DNA from: JBKECO01 sp047974745
GTDB lineage: Bacteria; Bacillota; Clostridia; Lachnospirales; Lachnospiraceae
Direction: 5' to 3'
Assembly: GCA_047974745.1 (NCBI GenBank)
Contig: JBKECO010000050.1
Coordinates: 1-42,339 of the forward strand
Length of the DNA stretch: 42,339 nucleotides
Position 1 is the first letter of the stretch; every line of letters begins with the position of its first letter. Positions 41,898 to 42,339 of this stretch are shown here, piece after piece. Made by a program: the position numbers and the translations under genes. The notes under the pieces were generated by a model. That model searched no databases. It worked only from the letters and a program-made list of their open reading frames with translations, and was not told the DNA's origin.

Positions 41898-42339
41898 AAA
41901 GTCAATCCTAAATTAGCAAAAAATTTCTTTTCTCAATCGGTGGTAAAAAAGGGTAACTTTAAGAAAGCTCCCGTAGGGTGCATTTTCAAAATCTATCGAT
42001 GTTGGTATACAGGCCTCTTAATCGAGGTTGAATTCTATTTCGTCAGTGAGCATCTTCCAGATAATCCTGACAAGCTTGCCGGCACAGGGCCCGAGAGCAT
42101 TATAGTGTGTACGGCCTTCCGCCATCTTGGCATCATAATAAGCCTTGAAGGTGTCGTTGTTTTTAACAACATTATGAGCTGCATTCATAAGAGCATATCT
42201 AAGGACTTTAGATCCACGCTTAGACATCCGAGTGTGTTTTGCACTAAAGTTACCAGATTGGTAAACAGACGGATCTAAGCCTGCAAATGCAAGCAGCTTA
42301 CTAGGGTTGGAGAAACGGTTTACACTACCGATTTCACCG
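41898..42339 (-). mobile_element. IS110-family element, partial
   Basis: Consists of the transposase 3' part plus up to 120 bp of noncoding sequence (41898-42017) after it, in which no gene is seen. The element end within that stretch could not be fixed; IS110 elements usually lack clear inverted repeats. Confidence 0.7.
42018..42339 (-). CDS. IS110-family transposase, C-terminal part (5' end outside window)
   Basis: About 106 C-terminal residues, in frame to the window edge and ending at TAA (complement of 42018-42020). FSNPSKLLAFAGLDPSVYQSG, TRMSKRGSKVLRYALMNAAHN and FKAYYDAKMAEGRTHYNAL are the conserved blocks of the transposase-20 domain (IS116/IS110/IS902), which carries the serine-recombinase-like C-terminal part. 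IS110 enzymes are guided by a bridge RNA; for the IS110 subgroup it is encoded upstream of the gene, outside this window. Confidence 0.92.
   Translation of the reverse strand, partial: GEIGSVNRFSNPSKLLAFAGLDPSVYQSGNFSAKHTRMSKRGSKVLRYALMNAAHNVVKNNDTFKAYYDAKMAEGRTHYNALGPCAGKLVRIIWKMLTDEIEFNLD

Noticed and set aside
41940..42278. Plus-strand open frame of 112 codons at the right edge.
   Set aside because: It is the antisense of the IS110 transposase, whose minus-strand frame has clear family motifs and continues to the window edge.

Overview
The window looks like chromosome of an anaerobic, probably gut-dwelling Firmicute of the Clostridia, most likely Lachnospiraceae. Reasons: moderate-to-low GC, strong AGGAGG ribosome sites, many 4-nt gene overlaps, a hybrid-cluster protein of the anaerobe type, a clostridial agrBD locus, sugar ABC operons controlled by LytS/YesN-type kinases and AraC-type response regulators, and an ArsP/ArsC arsenic operon. 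Family placement is inference; no rRNA or tRNA gene was seen.

Layout. Both edges are insertion-sequence ends: the 3' end of an IS200/IS605-type tnpB with its right end (1-352), and the 3' part of an IS110-family transposase on the minus strand (42018-42339). Between them, left to right: (1) a redox/regulatory block: an Old-Yellow-Enzyme reductase (minus), diverging from a frameshifted TetR gene, an OmpR-type response regulator and its kinase, then a short-chain dehydrogenase; the two promoter regions share a 15-nt identity built of 11-bp direct repeats, a good candidate operator for the encoded regulator. (2) An arsenic operon (arsR, arsP-type permease, small thioredoxin-like protein, arsC) behind a perfect consensus promoter. 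(3) Transketolase. (4) A Crp/Fnr regulator diverging from hcp, with a 16-bp perfect palindrome between them. (5) An agr-type quorum-sensing locus: LytTR regulator, GHKL kinase, AgrB and a 46-residue AgrD, followed by a c-di-GMP phosphodiesterase. (6) An eight-gene Mrp/Mbh-like cation/proton antiporter operon lacking the large MrpA subunit. (7) A fused two-domain class II aldolase.

(8) The largest block (23.1-40.1 kb) is sugar uptake and sensing. A ChvE/GguA/GguB-type monosaccharide ABC transporter is followed by a membrane-anchored sugar-binding protein, a LytS/YesM-type kinase and an AraC-type response regulator (the layout of XylFII-LytS-YesN systems), then a second lipoprotein sugar-binding protein, a two-domain polyphosphate kinase 2, an NADH pyrophosphatase and a YhfC-family membrane protein. 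Convergent to these on the minus strand is a second regulator/kinase/anchored-binding-protein trio with no transporter of its own in the window. A radical SAM protein of the DUF4080 type closes the region.

How the parts work together (inference): the sugar-binding sensors would report extracellular monosaccharides to the kinases, whose regulators switch on transport; transketolase and the aldolase-like protein may feed pentose metabolism. The agr locus would make a cyclic peptide acting back on its own kinase. Its operator-like direct repeats lie just upstream of agrB, after the terminator of the regulator/kinase operon. No CRISPR array, prophage or plasmid origin was seen.
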